A stretch of DNA of 50,247 bases, taken from NCBI RefSeq assembly GCF_003429095.1, contig NZ_QVTE01000014.1, forward strand, positions 1 through 50,247, given 5' to 3'. Both the position numbers and the translations under genes were made by a program. The stretch comes from Peribacillus saganii. Lineage in GTDB: Bacteria > Bacillota > Bacilli > Bacillales > DSM-1321. Positions 8,165 to 16,484 of the stretch are shown one piece after another. The notes under the pieces are model-generated. The model did no database searches, was not told the DNA's origin, and worked only from the letters and a program-made list of their open reading frames with translations. How positions within the stretch are numbered: position 1 is the stretch's first letter; each line of letters starts with the position of its first letter.

Positions 8165-8759
8165 GTGAATGTTAATCCGATTGTCCAAAATCAATTTACC
8201 GATTTGATGAACGAAATGTATGATTTTGAACCCTATTTTGAGCTGCTTTTATCAAGAGAGTTCTTCAAATCTCGCGGCATACCAATAGTAAACGAATATC
8301 CTCTATTGGAAACTTCCATACGAAAATACAGAAAAGCATTACAAGCTTTAAAAAAGAAAAAATATGATAAAAAGATTATGCTAACCATTCTCGAAAATGA
8401 AACATTTACTCAGGATATCGGTTTAAACCATAATCCAAATAGCTATTATACAATTCATTGGGATATTACGAAATTAAAGAAACTAGTCCATTGCAGTGGA
8501 ATATCCATTACTATCAGAAACTCCGCAAATCCTTATTGTTGATGGTAATTATCGCTCCATTCGAAAATACCTTCGGGGCGATGAAAATATTGATGTTTAC
8601 TTTATTCCAGCTAATATTCATTTCCAGGCGATGCTAGATGATAATAGTAAAACCGCTTATAAAATTCATCATAATTGTTATCACATCGCTTTGTATAGCA
8701 GGAGAAATTGCAACCCAAAAAGAGCTGAAAAGAATCTTGTATCTAGTTTTAAAAAATAG
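8165..8759 (+). pseudogene. Frameshifted protein with a ParB-like DGN(H/Y)R motif
   Basis: The gene starts with GTG at 8165 behind AAAGGAGG. The first frame reads about 110 meaningful residues to near 8490. The sense then moves to another frame (VEYPLLSETPQILIVDGNYR onward, from about 8496) and ends at 8759. Joined, this makes a protein of about 198 aa. In the second half, ILIVDGNYRSIRKYLRGDENIDVYFIPA resembles the core of ParB/sulfiredoxin-fold domains, where a DGNHR motif is followed by a strand and a V-Y-xx segment; here Tyr replaces His. That assignment is inference. The shift falls at about 8490-8500 and needs one inserted or deleted base. A strong terminator follows. It lies just upstream of the CBASS operon. 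Confidence 0.6.
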
Positions 8760-8782
8760 CCGCAACTATGCGGCTATTTCCA
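8754..8782 (+). terminator. Intrinsic terminator
   Basis: A perfect 10-bp stem (AAATAGCCGC / GCGGCTATTT, 8754-8779) with a 6-base loop, immediately after the frameshifted gene. It separates that gene from the CBASS operon. Confidence 0.8.
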
Positions 8783-9000
8783 TGGGGTAAAATCGATTTG
8801 CTTTTTGCACGAGAGAACTAACTTGTTTCGGTCAATAAGATTCTTGGCGTTTGCAGAAAAAGGGAATAAATCTAATGACACAATATGTAGTATTTGTTTT
8901 AAAATATTTATCTATATATCGTATATTTATCTTGACCAAGCATTTTCAGTCAGGATATAATAACCTCTGGGAACACATATTCGATGTAAGGGGGAATTTT

Positions 9001-10128
9001 ATGTTCGGAAGTTTTAGCAATCAGTTGGATGATTTATTGCAACGTGTGGGTCACAAGCTTCAAATCAGCAAAACCCAGAGAAATCTGGCAGAACAACGTT
9101 ATAATGCCGTTGGTACCTGGCTATCAGAAGATGAAAAATTCTTCAAAGGAAAAGATGTGGAAATCTATCCTCAAGGATCTCTAGCCATCAGCACTACTGT
9201 AAAACCACTGCAAAAACAAGAGTATGATCTTGATCTTGTCTGTGAAATTAAAGAAAACTGGCAGGGAAAAGATCCGATCAAGCTTCTTGACTCCATTGAA
9301 CGACGCCTCAAAGAAGACGACACCTACAAGAAAATGGTTGAAAGAAAAAATCGCTGCATCAGGCTAAATTACGCCAATGAATTCCACATGGATATATTGC
9401 CTGCTCATCCAACGGATAAGGGTAATAACACCAACGTGAAAGTTCCTGACAGAAAAGCGGAGGACTGGAAAGACAGCAACCCAATCGGATATAGAGAGTG
9501 GTTTAATGAGCGGGCTGAAAAGTACGATAAAATCCTTTTCGAGAAAAATGCAGAGGCGACCATCGAACCGCTGCCCGATGATGAAAATCCAAATCTCAAG
9601 CCACCATTAAAACGGGCTGTTCAGCTTATCAAACGCTACCGCGATGTATATTTTGAAAACCACCCAGATTCTGCACCAATTAGCATTGTTCTTACAACGC
9701 TTGCTGGCAATCATTACGCGGGGCATCTTTCCGTAAATAGCACCATCGAAGATATCCTGCAAAAAATACTCTTTGAAATTTCAAAAGAAGATCGCCTGAA
9801 AGTTTGCAATCCAAGCAATCCTAATGAGGATTTAAGCGAGCGGTGGAATGATAAACCTGAACTTTACACTTCATTTGTTACCTTTATCCTCGACTTCAAG
9901 CAAAAATGGGACGAGCTTAACAAGCTACAAGGTATTGCGGAAGTAGCAAAAGAGCTTAAAGCAATGTTTGGCGAGAATGTCATCACAGAAAGTTTAAAAG
10001 AACAAGGTGATATCATGGGAAAAAGCAGAACGGCAAATACGCTTGGCATTGCTTCATCAGGCATTCTTGTTGCAGCAGCAAAAGATCCAGTTATCCCAGT
10101 TAGGAAAAATACATTCTATGGCGAGTAA
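9001..10128 (+). CDS. CBASS CD-NTase (cyclic oligonucleotide synthase)
   Basis: Nucleotidyltransferase of 375 aa. The catalytic layout of cGAS/DncV-like enzymes is complete: GS at residues 59-60 (YPQGSLAIS), the metal-binding pair D76-x-D78 (YDLDLV) and the third carboxylate D131 in FHMDILPAHP. A helical C-terminal half follows, ending in a flexible tail, PVRKNTFYGE. Such enzymes make cyclic di- or trinucleotides on phage infection; the product here cannot be told from sequence. I chose the ATG at 9001 because AAGGGGG precedes it and MFGSFSNQL is a plausible N-terminus; a frame open to 8851 has no good site. Its stop overlaps the next gene, which encodes an E2-like protein that in related systems acts on the CD-NTase. 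The complete motifs point to an active enzyme. Confidence 0.9.
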   Translation: MFGSFSNQLDDLLQRVGHKLQISKTQRNLAEQRYNAVGTWLSEDEKFFKGKDVEIYPQGSLAISTTVKPLQKQEYDLDLVCEIKENWQGKDPIKLLDSIERRLKEDDTYKKMVERKNRCIRLNYANEFHMDILPAHPTDKGNNTNVKVPDRKAEDWKDSNPIGYREWFNERAEKYDKILFEKNAEATIEPLPDDENPNLKPPLKRAVQLIKRYRDVYFENHPDSAPISIVLTTLAGNHYAGHLSVNSTIEDILQKILFEISKEDRLKVCNPSNPNEDLSERWNDKPELYTSFVTFILDFKQKWDELNKLQGIAEVAKELKAMFGENVITESLKEQGDIMGKSRTANTLGIASSGILVAAAKDPVIPVRKNTFYGE

Positions 10129-10564
10129 GAAGGTTTGGTTTGACAATAAACTGCCTTTATCAAAACATGTCATTGCAATGGAACAGTTATATCCAGGCTT
10201 TGTTGTAAGCTGGAAGAAAAATACCGTCATTTGGACAGGAGATCTCAGACCAACAGATATGAGCGCTACATACACCGTGCAGATTTCTTATTCAATTGAT
10301 ATGACGCAGCCAAAAGTCATCGTCCTCTCGCCAAAACTAAAACGGCGGGAGGGTGAAAAAATCCCGCATATCTATCCAGGAGAAAAACTTTGCCTGTTTC
10401 GACCAAGAAAGAAGGAGTGGACAAAGGAAATGTTCATCGCTGAAACAATCGTTCCTTGGACAAGTCTTTGGCTCTATTACTATGAGATGTGGCATGCAAC
10501 AGGAGAGTGGCTTGGCGGAGGAGAACATATTCGGTTAAAAAAGGGGAAGAAGAAGCATGCGTAA
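10118..10564 (+). CDS. CBASS E2-like ubiquitin-conjugating enzyme (stand-alone Cap2 type)
   Basis: Protein of 148 aa. It matches the stand-alone E2-like accessory protein of type II-short CBASS: a central strand segment (YTVQISYSI), then PHIYPGEKLCLFRP with the probable catalytic Cys92. Next comes the conserved block IAETIVPWTSLWLYYYEMWHATGEWLGGGEH. No E1 adenylation domain is fused, and no Cap3/JAB isopeptidase is nearby, which separates this from long type II systems. In such systems the E2-like protein conjugates or primes the CD-NTase. The ATG at 10118 overlaps the CD-NTase stop by 11 bases, and its own stop overlaps capV by 8, so the three form one coupled operon. Confidence 0.85.
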   Translation: MASKKVWFDNKLPLSKHVIAMEQLYPGFVVSWKKNTVIWTGDLRPTDMSATYTVQISYSIDMTQPKVIVLSPKLKRREGEKIPHIYPGEKLCLFRPRKKEWTKEMFIAETIVPWTSLWLYYYEMWHATGEWLGGGEHIRLKKGKKKHA

Positions 10565-11519
10565 AATTTTATCAATCGACGGCGGCGGTATTAAAGGTGT
10601 TTTTCCTGCATCATTCTTGGCAAGTATTGAGGATGCCATAGAAGAGAATATCGGAGATTACTTTGATCTGATCATTGGTACCTCAACGGGCGGCATTATA
10701 GCACTGGGCTTAGCAAGTGGCATGAGTGCAAAAGATGTGCTTGCTTTTTATGAAAACGATGGTCCAGCCATTTTTAAAGGTAATCGAATCTTAAAAGGTC
10801 TTCAGTGGTTTTCCTCTGCAAAGTACAGTGAAGAACCATTGGATAAGGCTCTAAAGAATTGTTTTGGTGAAAAGAAAATCGGCGAATGTTCTACACGTGT
10901 TGTCGTACCTTCCATGAACCTTGATACAGGAGAAGTGCATGTGTATAAGACAGCTCATCATGTGCGGTTTAAAAATGACTACAAGAAAAGCATCGTGGAA
11001 GCAGCTCGTGCTACATCTGCTGCCCCAACCTTTTTCCCCAGCATGATTGCAGAAAGCGGTACGGCTTTAATAGATGGAGGAATGTGGGCAAATAATCCAG
11101 TGGGTACTGCTGTTGTGGAAGCAATTGGCGTGCTTGGCTGGCAGCCAGGCGAATTTAAGGTACTAAGTATTGGTTGTACAAAAGAGCCTTTCTCTGCTGA
11201 TGGAGCAAGAAAAAGTGCCAAAGGCGCAGGATATTGGGCACCGAAACTAGCCGATGCTTTTATGAGCGGGCAAACTTCGCAGTCCCTTGGAACTGCACAG
11301 CTTCTAGCAGGTCATGAAAATGTTTATCGGTACGGCGATAACGTCATGCCAAAAGACAGATATAAACTTGATGGTATTAAGGAGATAAAATCGTTAAAGG
11401 GTCTTGGAGAGACAGAAGCACGAAAGGTGCTTCATCAAATCGAAGATGTGTTCTTTAAAGAAAAAGCAGAATCCTTTGTTCCATTTCATCAACTCATAAA
11501 AGAAGTAGAAGCAGGCTAA
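10557..11519 (+). CDS. capV: CBASS effector: patatin-like phospholipase CapV
   Basis: Protein of 320 aa with a complete patatin catalytic apparatus. The oxyanion loop is SIDGGGIKG (residues 6-14), the nucleophile Ser43 is in GTSTGG, and the catalytic Asp173 is in LIDGGMWANNP. CapV proteins degrade the cell's own membrane phospholipids when bound by the cyclic dinucleotide from the partner CD-NTase, killing the infected cell. The gene is last in the operon, overlaps the E2-like gene by 8 bases and is followed by a strong terminator. In many CBASS loci the effector comes first, so the order here (cyclase, E2, effector) is reversed. All catalytic residues are present. Confidence 0.92.
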   Translation: MRKILSIDGGGIKGVFPASFLASIEDAIEENIGDYFDLIIGTSTGGIIALGLASGMSAKDVLAFYENDGPAIFKGNRILKGLQWFSSAKYSEEPLDKALKNCFGEKKIGECSTRVVVPSMNLDTGEVHVYKTAHHVRFKNDYKKSIVEAARATSAAPTFFPSMIAESGTALIDGGMWANNPVGTAVVEAIGVLGWQPGEFKVLSIGCTKEPFSADGARKSAKGAGYWAPKLADAFMSGQTSQSLGTAQLLAGHENVYRYGDNVMPKDRYKLDGIKEIKSLKGLGETEARKVLHQIEDVFFKEKAESFVPFHQLIKEVEAG

Positions 11520-11520
11520 A

Positions 11521-11552
11521 AAAACACAGAGATCTTCTCTCTGTGTTTTTTG
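11521..11552 (+). terminator. Intrinsic terminator of the CBASS operon
   Basis: An 11-bp stem (AAAACACAGAG / CTCTGTGTTTT, 11521-11549) with a 7-base loop and trailing Ts directly after capV. Confidence 0.9.
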
Positions 11553-11623
11553 TTATCCGTTGAGCAGGTAAAATGTTTAATGATGTCGAATTATTCGTTG
11601 ATTAAAGCATATGGAGGAAAATT

Positions 11624-12400
11624 ATGGCGAAAATTGATACGAAATCATTATTTTCTATTCTAAACGCAGTTGATGAAAATAACCCAAAGTTAGCTCACAC
11701 GAACCTGACTATATTAAATGAACTGCAAAATATATTGGCTGATACGGGACAAGCAATACAACGTTTAACGGAAGAAGAAGCTATAAAGACAATTCTTTGG
11801 CAGGGGGTGCTAAATGAATTTGGCATTTACGGGGATAAAAAAGGTACTAATCGAGTTTTTTATAAAAAGAACAAAGCCACTGGTAAATCTGATCCTACTA
11901 CCTTTGCATCCGAATCATTTAGTCGCGGAAAAGTCTTAAGTATCGATTTTGGAACAAGTAACTTAGATTATGAGTTCTCACTTACGCACACTGGAATTGT
12001 TCTTGCAGAATATAAAAATTTACTTGTGGTTGTTCCTGTCACTTCACAAAAAGACAAAACGCTTACTTCCCTGCCTAAAGAAATTCAAGATGTTTTAATA
12101 CCCATTACAAAAAAAGAGTACCCGTTTTTTGAAAATGACTCTTTCGCTTTGTTGCATCACATAAGATCTATTTCCAAAAATAGAATAACAAAAGTAATTG
12201 GTAGTGTTGCCAAAACAGACATAATGGATCAAATTGAAGAAAAATTATATGAAAAACATAGTGTTTTTATCAAATCTACCAATGATAAGAAAATCAAATC
12301 ATTAGAAGAGCAGGTTGGGTTTTATGAAGAAAAGCTAAGAAAATTTAGTGAAATTTCCGCTAAAATCCCGAAAGGAAAATGGAAATTAAAAAAGAATTAA
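11624..12400 (+). CDS. PemK/MazF-like toxin-family protein with N-terminal extension
   Basis: Protein of 258 aa, start at 11624 behind TATGGAGGAAAATT. Residues 1-95 form a helical extension. About 98-142 read as a PemK/MazF-type barrel: SFSRGKVLSIDFG, then GIVLAEYKNLLVVVPVTSQ, which fits the first strands of that fold. The remainder is charged and helical, possibly coiled coil near 215-245. Classic MazF toxins are about 110 aa; long versions like this occur next to defence genes. No antitoxin ORF is visible upstream, where only about 100 bases separate it from the CBASS terminator. Directly downstream is a strongly promoted short RNA candidate. Whether it is a ribonuclease, and what restrains it, is not shown by sequence. 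Confidence 0.7.
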   Translation: MAKIDTKSLFSILNAVDENNPKLAHTNLTILNELQNILADTGQAIQRLTEEEAIKTILWQGVLNEFGIYGDKKGTNRVFYKKNKATGKSDPTTFASESFSRGKVLSIDFGTSNLDYEFSLTHTGIVLAEYKNLLVVVPVTSQKDKTLTSLPKEIQDVLIPITKKEYPFFENDSFALLHHIRSISKNRITKVIGSVAKTDIMDQIEEKLYEKHSVFIKSTNDKKIKSLEEQVGFYEEKLRKFSEISAKIPKGKWKLKKN

Positions 12401-12415
12401 TAATAAAGAAATAGG

Positions 12416-12444
12416 TTGACAAAAAGTTTGATGTTGCGTATAAT
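12416..12444 (+). promoter_or_regulatory. Consensus sigma-A promoter of the short RNA
   Basis: TTGACA (12416-12421), an exact 17-base spacer and TATAAT (12439-12444). This is the best vegetative promoter in the window, and no ORF with a ribosome site follows it. Confidence 0.85.
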
Positions 12445-12450
12445 AAACTC

Positions 12451-12545
12451 AAATAATATGTAGCCATTAGGGCGTTGAAACAAACACATACATTATGCCC
12501 CTCTATGGAGGGATAACCCCCTTAGTAATTTTCTAAGGGGGTTTA
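12451..12545 (+). ncRNA. Candidate short structured RNA
   Basis: Predicted transcript of about 95 nt from the consensus promoter to a strong hairpin (AACCCCCTTAG / CTAAGGGGGTT, 12515-12543). It could extend to a second terminator at 12553-12590. Two upstream pairings exclude each other: GGGC (12470-12473) with GCCC (12497-12500), or CCCTC (12499-12503) with GAGGG (12508-12512). No ORF of useful length with a ribosome site lies inside. I do not recognise it as a known family; it could be an sRNA, a riboregulator or an RNA partner of the adjacent PemK-like protein. No tandem repeats of the ToxI type are visible. Confidence 0.6.
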
Positions 12546-12548
12546 CAT
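12515..12548 (+). terminator. Terminator-type hairpin of the short RNA
   Basis: A perfect 11-bp stem with five consecutive C-G pairs and a 7-base loop, followed by TTTACATTT. Confidence 0.75.
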
Positions 12549-12552
12549 TTAT

Positions 12553-12592
12553 AATAACACACAGAGATTTCGTTTCTGTGTGTTATTTTTAT
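12553..12592. terminator. Second intrinsic terminator, likely bidirectional
   Basis: A 13-bp stem (AATAACACACAGA / TCTGTGTGTTATT, 12553-12587) with a 9-base loop and flanking T run. The stem shares the ACACAGA core with the capV terminator. Confidence 0.8.
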
Positions 12593-12831
12593 TACTGTAA
12601 AAAACCGTATCCGTCAGGTTTCGGGAGGAAGACCATTATTGGAAGTGTTAGCTGAACTATTCTTGGCGCCTTAATTTTAAGTGTCAAAATAATCAGTGAG
12701 AAAATGAAGATAAAACCAAACATGAAATCATTTCTATACACTAAATAATATGAATCAAGATAAAGATGCTGTATTACATCAACCATTACCATTGCAGAAA
12801 CGGAATACTTGCTGTTCAACTCATAACTGCG

Positions 12832-13500
12832 TTTCTCCAAGGGTAAAAACAAAATCCTTAGAAGAACGAAGGCTGGGCTTCCTTTTGGCATCAGCGGATT
12901 TTAAGGGAAATGGAGCTAACCTCAAGCGAATCGATTGAATTCGCAAAGCTGAATGCAGGTGTCGTTCAGCCTTCGAAAACAAGCATCAATCCTTACTACC
13001 TCGGGTTAAAGGTATTTGAGGATATTGAGGAACGGTACAATAATCCGACAGAGGAGATGCAAAAGCGCGGTGTTACTCCTGGCTCCGGCAGGGAAAAGAT
13101 GTTTGAGGTCCGCGAAATCGAGTCGGATATCTCCTTTTTGCGTAACTACTTAACAAAGGATCTGGTAATGCGTGAGGATATGTATCTGTTTCAGAAACAA
13201 GGCAAAGATTATAAAGTGGTAGATAAACAATGGGAACACGTGCGAGATCAGCTTGTCAGCATGAGGGTAAACGGTGGCTTCCCATATATTACAGTAAATG
13301 ATGGCGACTATGTAAAAAATGGAGAGCTATACCTTAAGCATTGGTACGAGGATATCGAGCTTGACGTGAAGTATTTGGAGAAAGTGCTTCCATATATTCA
13401 TCAGCTTTGGGGCAGGTCAATTCATATGGAAACCGTTATGGAAGGAAAAAATATTTTATATTCTTTTGATGGAAAAGGAATTCATAAGAAATATATATAA
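12832..13500 (+). pseudogene. spoVR: 5'-truncated SpoVR
   Basis: The open frame from 12862 reads [20 protein letters not shown] and continues through [43 protein letters not shown] and [17 protein letters not shown]. This is the C-terminal half of SpoVR, a conserved protein of about 470 aa needed for proper spore cortex formation. Only about 210 residues remain. Just upstream (about 12832-12860) the expected VKTKIL segment is present but in other frames, so there are indels near the break. Sequence before about 12790 no longer resembles SpoVR. The gene was probably cut when the neighbouring accessory region was acquired or rearranged. An internal ATG at 12910 could still express a fragment but lacks a convincing ribosome site. 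Confidence 0.85.
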
Positions 13501-13507
13501 AAAATGT

Positions 13508-13546
13508 GAGGCTGTCCAAAATGAACTTTTGGTTAGCCTCTTTTTT
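13508..13546 (+). terminator. Intrinsic terminator of spoVR
   Basis: Two-part stem (GAGGCT / AGCCTC outer, CCAAAA / TTTTGG inner, 13508-13540) followed by six Ts. The next 300 bases up to arsR are AT-rich without a recognisable gene. Confidence 0.85.
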
Positions 13547-13807
13547 CATAATAATATCTAATAAAAAGGCTATTAACAAAAACCTAAGTGTTGTTATGTT
13601 GTTAAGGTACATAGAACAAAAAACTAGAGTTATCAAAATGAAATAAGAAACCAAAGTTTTTGCTATTAGCGATAAGGGACTTGCTTATAAAACATCCTTT
13701 TATAATTCAGTTACAAGCCTTATTTTTAAACAGACACAACATAAAAAGAAGTCTAAGCATCCCTCTTGTAATAGCAAGTGTTTTCTTATACAATCATTTT
13801 TGTATTC

Positions 13808-13838
13808 ATCTTATATAAGTAGATAATTATTTTATAAT
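13808..13838 (+). promoter_or_regulatory. arsR promoter and probable operator
   Basis: TATAAT at 13833-13838 with only a weak -35. It is overlapped by a dyad centred on the perfect palindrome CTTATATAAG (13810-13819), flanked by ATCT and AGAT. The position just upstream of the TTG start is where ArsR/SmtB repressors normally bind. The operator assignment is inferred from place and symmetry. Confidence 0.45.
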
Positions 13839-13859
13839 ATACATATGGAGGTGTGTATT

Positions 13860-14186
13860 TTGCCGACAAAAGAAGTATTAGATATCGAGACTGCTGCAAG
13901 TCTCCTGAAGCTTTTAGGTGATAAGACTCGTTTAAAGATGGTTAAAATTATGGCTGAACATGAATGCTGTGTGTGTGAGCTAGTCGATTTATTTCATATG
14001 AGTCAACCAGCCATTAGCCAGCATGTACGGAAGTTAAAAGACAGTGGTCTAATAAAAGAAAGAAGAGGAGCACAGTGGATTTATTATTCGCTAAATCTTC
14101 AGTCACCTCATTATGAATTTGTATTGACTGTTATTAAGGATTTACCTAGTAAAGGATATAAAAAGGATCAAAAATGTTGCGATTAG
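13860..14186 (+). CDS. arsR: ArsR-family arsenic-responsive repressor
   Basis: Winged-helix repressor of about 108 aa with the ArsR core LLKLLGDKTRLKMV. The metalloid site HECCVCELVDLF at residues 34-45 carries the CxC pair of classical As(III)/Sb(III) sensors. The recognition helix is MSQPAISQHVRKLKDSGL. The C-terminus ends KDQKCCD, with two extra Cys that could also bind metal. I prefer the TTG at 13860, placed 8 bases after GGAGGTG; the ATG at 13845 lies inside that ribosome site. It is first gene of the ars operon, 21 bases before arsB. Confidence 0.93.
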   Translation: MPTKEVLDIETAASLLKLLGDKTRLKMVKIMAEHECCVCELVDLFHMSQPAISQHVRKLKDSGLIKERRGAQWIYYSLNLQSPHYEFVLTVIKDLPSKGYKKDQKCCD

Positions 14187-14207
14187 CAACTAGGGGGAAA
14201 AACATCA

Positions 14208-15506
14208 GTGATTTCAGTTATTTTAGCTAGTGTTATCTTTTTAATTACACTGACGCTTATCATCTGGCAGCCAAAGGGCTTGTCTATTGGCTACTCAGCT
14301 TGTGGGGGTGCGGTACTTGCTTTGATTGTTGGAGTAGTTGATTTCGGCGATGTTTTAGAAGTGACACAGATTGTCTGGAATGCAACCTTTTCGTTCATTG
14401 CTATTATCATTATTTCTTTAATACTGGACGAAATTGGCTTTTTTGAATGGGCTGCTCTGCATATGGCAAGGGCGGCAAGAGGCAACGGCATCAAAATGTT
14501 TGTTTATATCTGTATCTTAGGTGCTCTTGTAGCGGCTTTGTTCGCAAACGACGGAGCTGCACTTATCCTAACTCCAATTGTTCTAGCTATGGTAAGAACT
14601 TTGAAATTTGAGGAAAAAATGGTTTTTCCTTTTATCATTGCCAGTGGGTTTATCGCTGATACCACTTCCTTGCCCCTAGTGGTAAGTAATCTGGTAAACA
14701 TCGTATCAGCTGACTTTTTTGGAATTGGTTTTATCGAATTTGCATCAAGAATGATTGTTCCCAACTTCTTTTCTTTGATAGCCAGCGTTTTAGTTCTCTA
14801 TCTTTATTTCAAAAAGAACATTCCGAGAAAATACGACCTGGAGCATTTAAAGAAACCAGTAGAAGCGATTCGTGATGAGAAGATGTTCCGTTTGTCATGG
14901 CTTGTGTTAGGTATTTTATTAGCGGGATACTTTATTAGTGAACTCTTTAATATTCCTGTATCCATTATTGCGGGAGTTGTAGCTGTTTTCTTTCTGTTTA
15001 TGGGCAGACAAAGTCATGCTGTAAATACGAAGAACGTCATTAATGGAGCTCCTTGGGCCATCGTTTTCTTCTCCATTGGAATGTATGTAGTGGTTTACGG
15101 ATTGAAAAATGCGGGATTAACCAACATCTTGGCTGATCTTATTCAAGTAACTGCTGATCAGGGTTTATTTGCTGCCACAATAGGGATGGGTTTCATGGCG
15201 GCAATCCTTTCATCCATTATGAACAATATGCCAACCGTTATGATTGATGCTCTTGCAATTTCTGACACGAATACAACAGGTACCATCAGAGAAGCACTAA
15301 TATACGCAAATGTGATTGGATCTGATTTAGGTCCTAAGATTACACCAATTGGTTCACTTGCCACATTATTATGGCTGCATGTTTTATCATTAAAAGGTAT
15401 CAAAATCTCGTGGGGAACTTATTTTAAAACAGGTATTGTGCTGACAATTCCTACATTGTTTATCACGTTGGCAGGTCTATATATATGGTTGTTAATTATT
15501 TACTAA
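14208..15506 (+). CDS. arsB: Arsenite efflux permease ArsB
   Basis: Inner-membrane arsenite/antimonite exporter of 432 aa, about 12 hydrophobic helices, in the ArsB/NhaD permease superfamily. Typical blocks are [47 protein letters not shown] and [14 protein letters not shown]. It expels As(III) using the proton gradient. It starts with GTG at 14208 behind AGGGGGA, directly after arsR, and is followed 28 bases later by arsC, so it is co-transcribed and repressed by ArsR. Full length. Confidence 0.95.
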   Translation: MISVILASVIFLITLTLIIWQPKGLSIGYSACGGAVLALIVGVVDFGDVLEVTQIVWNATFSFIAIIIISLILDEIGFFEWAALHMARAARGNGIKMFVYICILGALVAALFANDGAALILTPIVLAMVRTLKFEEKMVFPFIIASGFIADTTSLPLVVSNLVNIVSADFFGIGFIEFASRMIVPNFFSLIASVLVLYLYFKKNIPRKYDLEHLKKPVEAIRDEKMFRLSWLVLGILLAGYFISELFNIPVSIIAGVVAVFFLFMGRQSHAVNTKNVINGAPWAIVFFSIGMYVVVYGLKNAGLTNILADLIQVTADQGLFAATIGMGFMAAILSSIMNNMPTVMIDALAISDTNTTGTIREALIYANVIGSDLGPKITPIGSLATLLWLHVLSLKGIKISWGTYFKTGIVLTIPTLFITLAGLYIWLLIIY

Positions 15507-15534
15507 CATTAGTCCACTAAAGGAGAAATGCATC

Positions 15535-15957
15535 ATGTCTAAAAAAACAATCTATTTCTTATGTACAGGAAATTCATGCAGAAGCCAAATGGCAGAAGGC
15601 TGGGCAAAAAAACATTTAAAAAGTGATGAATGGGAAGTAAAAAGTGCAGGTCTTGAAGCGCATGGACTAAACCCTAATGCAGTAAAAGCCATGAAAGAAG
15701 CAGGAATCAACATCTCAAATCAAACATCCGATGTAATTGATCCAGACATCCTAAACAACGCTGATCTAGTGGTTACACTTTGCGGTCATGCAGCAGATCA
15801 CTGCCCTGTAACTCCAGCACATGTAAAACGCGAACACTGGGGATTTGATGATCCTGCTAAAGCTGAAGGTACTGAAGAAGAAAAGTGGGCATTTTTCCAG
15901 CGTGTTCGTGATGAAATAGGCGACCGCATCAAAACCTTTGCTGAAACAGGCAAATAA
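15535..15957 (+). CDS. arsC: Thioredoxin-coupled arsenate reductase ArsC
   Basis: Low-molecular-weight phosphatase-fold reductase of 140 aa that turns As(V) into As(III) for export by ArsB. The P-loop CTGNSCRS holds Cys10 and Cys15, and the redox pair Cys83 and Cys90 lies in LCGHAADHC. These are the three essential Cys of the S. aureus/B. subtilis type. It has a good AAGGAG site. It is third gene of the operon; a phosphatase-like gene follows after 54 bases. Confidence 0.96.
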   Translation: MSKKTIYFLCTGNSCRSQMAEGWAKKHLKSDEWEVKSAGLEAHGLNPNAVKAMKEAGINISNQTSDVIDPDILNNADLVVTLCGHAADHCPVTPAHVKREHWGFDDPAKAEGTEEEKWAFFQRVRDEIGDRIKTFAETGK

Positions 15958-16011
15958 TATTAATACCCAGGAGTTCATCTCTTGGCTATTTCTTTAAGGA
16001 GAGTGCAAAAA

Positions 16012-16437
16012 ATGAGTAATAAAAACTACCATGAGTTAATAAAAAACCGTATTTTTATTGGTGGAGCCAATGATGCAAAAGATGTGTTGGAGAATGAAAA
16101 AGTAGATGTTATTTTAGATTTACGTGCAGAATCCCCAGGAGATACTGAATATGAGCGAGTTCATAGCCCAATCGTTGATGATGCAGAATTCCAAGATGAA
16201 TCAATCAGGATGTCGATCGACCGAGTAGTGAAAGATTACAAAGATGGGAAAAATGTATATTTCCACTGTGCTGGCGGAAGTAATAGAACCGGTACAGTCG
16301 CAATTGGAACGCTTCTTGAAATAGGACAAGCTAAAACCATTGAGGAAGCAGAAGAAATAGCACAAGCAGCTCGACCGAAGATAAACGTGAAGCCTGAAAT
16401 GAAAGCAGCATTAAAAAGACTTTATCCAAACGCCTGA
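16012..16437 (+). CDS. Dual-specificity-phosphatase-like protein in the ars operon
   Basis: Protein of 141 aa with the CX5R signature of Cys-based phosphatases, HCAGGSNRTG (Cys86, Arg92), and the preceding KDGKNVYFHC strand. An Asp-rich region (VDDAEFQDES) could supply the general acid. The start is ATG at 16012, eight bases after AAGGAGAG; the longer frame has no better site. It lies in line with arsRBC and probably belongs to that transcript. Its substrate is unknown: it could be a protein or small-molecule phosphatase, or an accessory arsenate enzyme exploiting arsenate's likeness to phosphate. The last two are speculation. Confidence 0.8.
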   Translation: MSNKNYHELIKNRIFIGGANDAKDVLENEKVDVILDLRAESPGDTEYERVHSPIVDDAEFQDESIRMSIDRVVKDYKDGKNVYFHCAGGSNRTGTVAIGTLLEIGQAKTIEEAEEIAQAARPKINVKPEMKAALKRLYPNA

Positions 16438-16484
16438 TAACACAAAAGACAGGAAAGTTGATAAAAAATAAGGGGGATGTATAG

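Noticed and set aside
12451..12590. ToxI-like tandem repeats for a classic type III toxin-antitoxin
   Set aside because: No direct repeats are visible, and the RNA is downstream of the toxin-like gene rather than upstream.
12592..12891. Minus-strand 99-codon hydrophobic frame
   Set aside because: A large part is antisense to the spoVR remnant, there is no convincing ribosome site, and I recognise no family.
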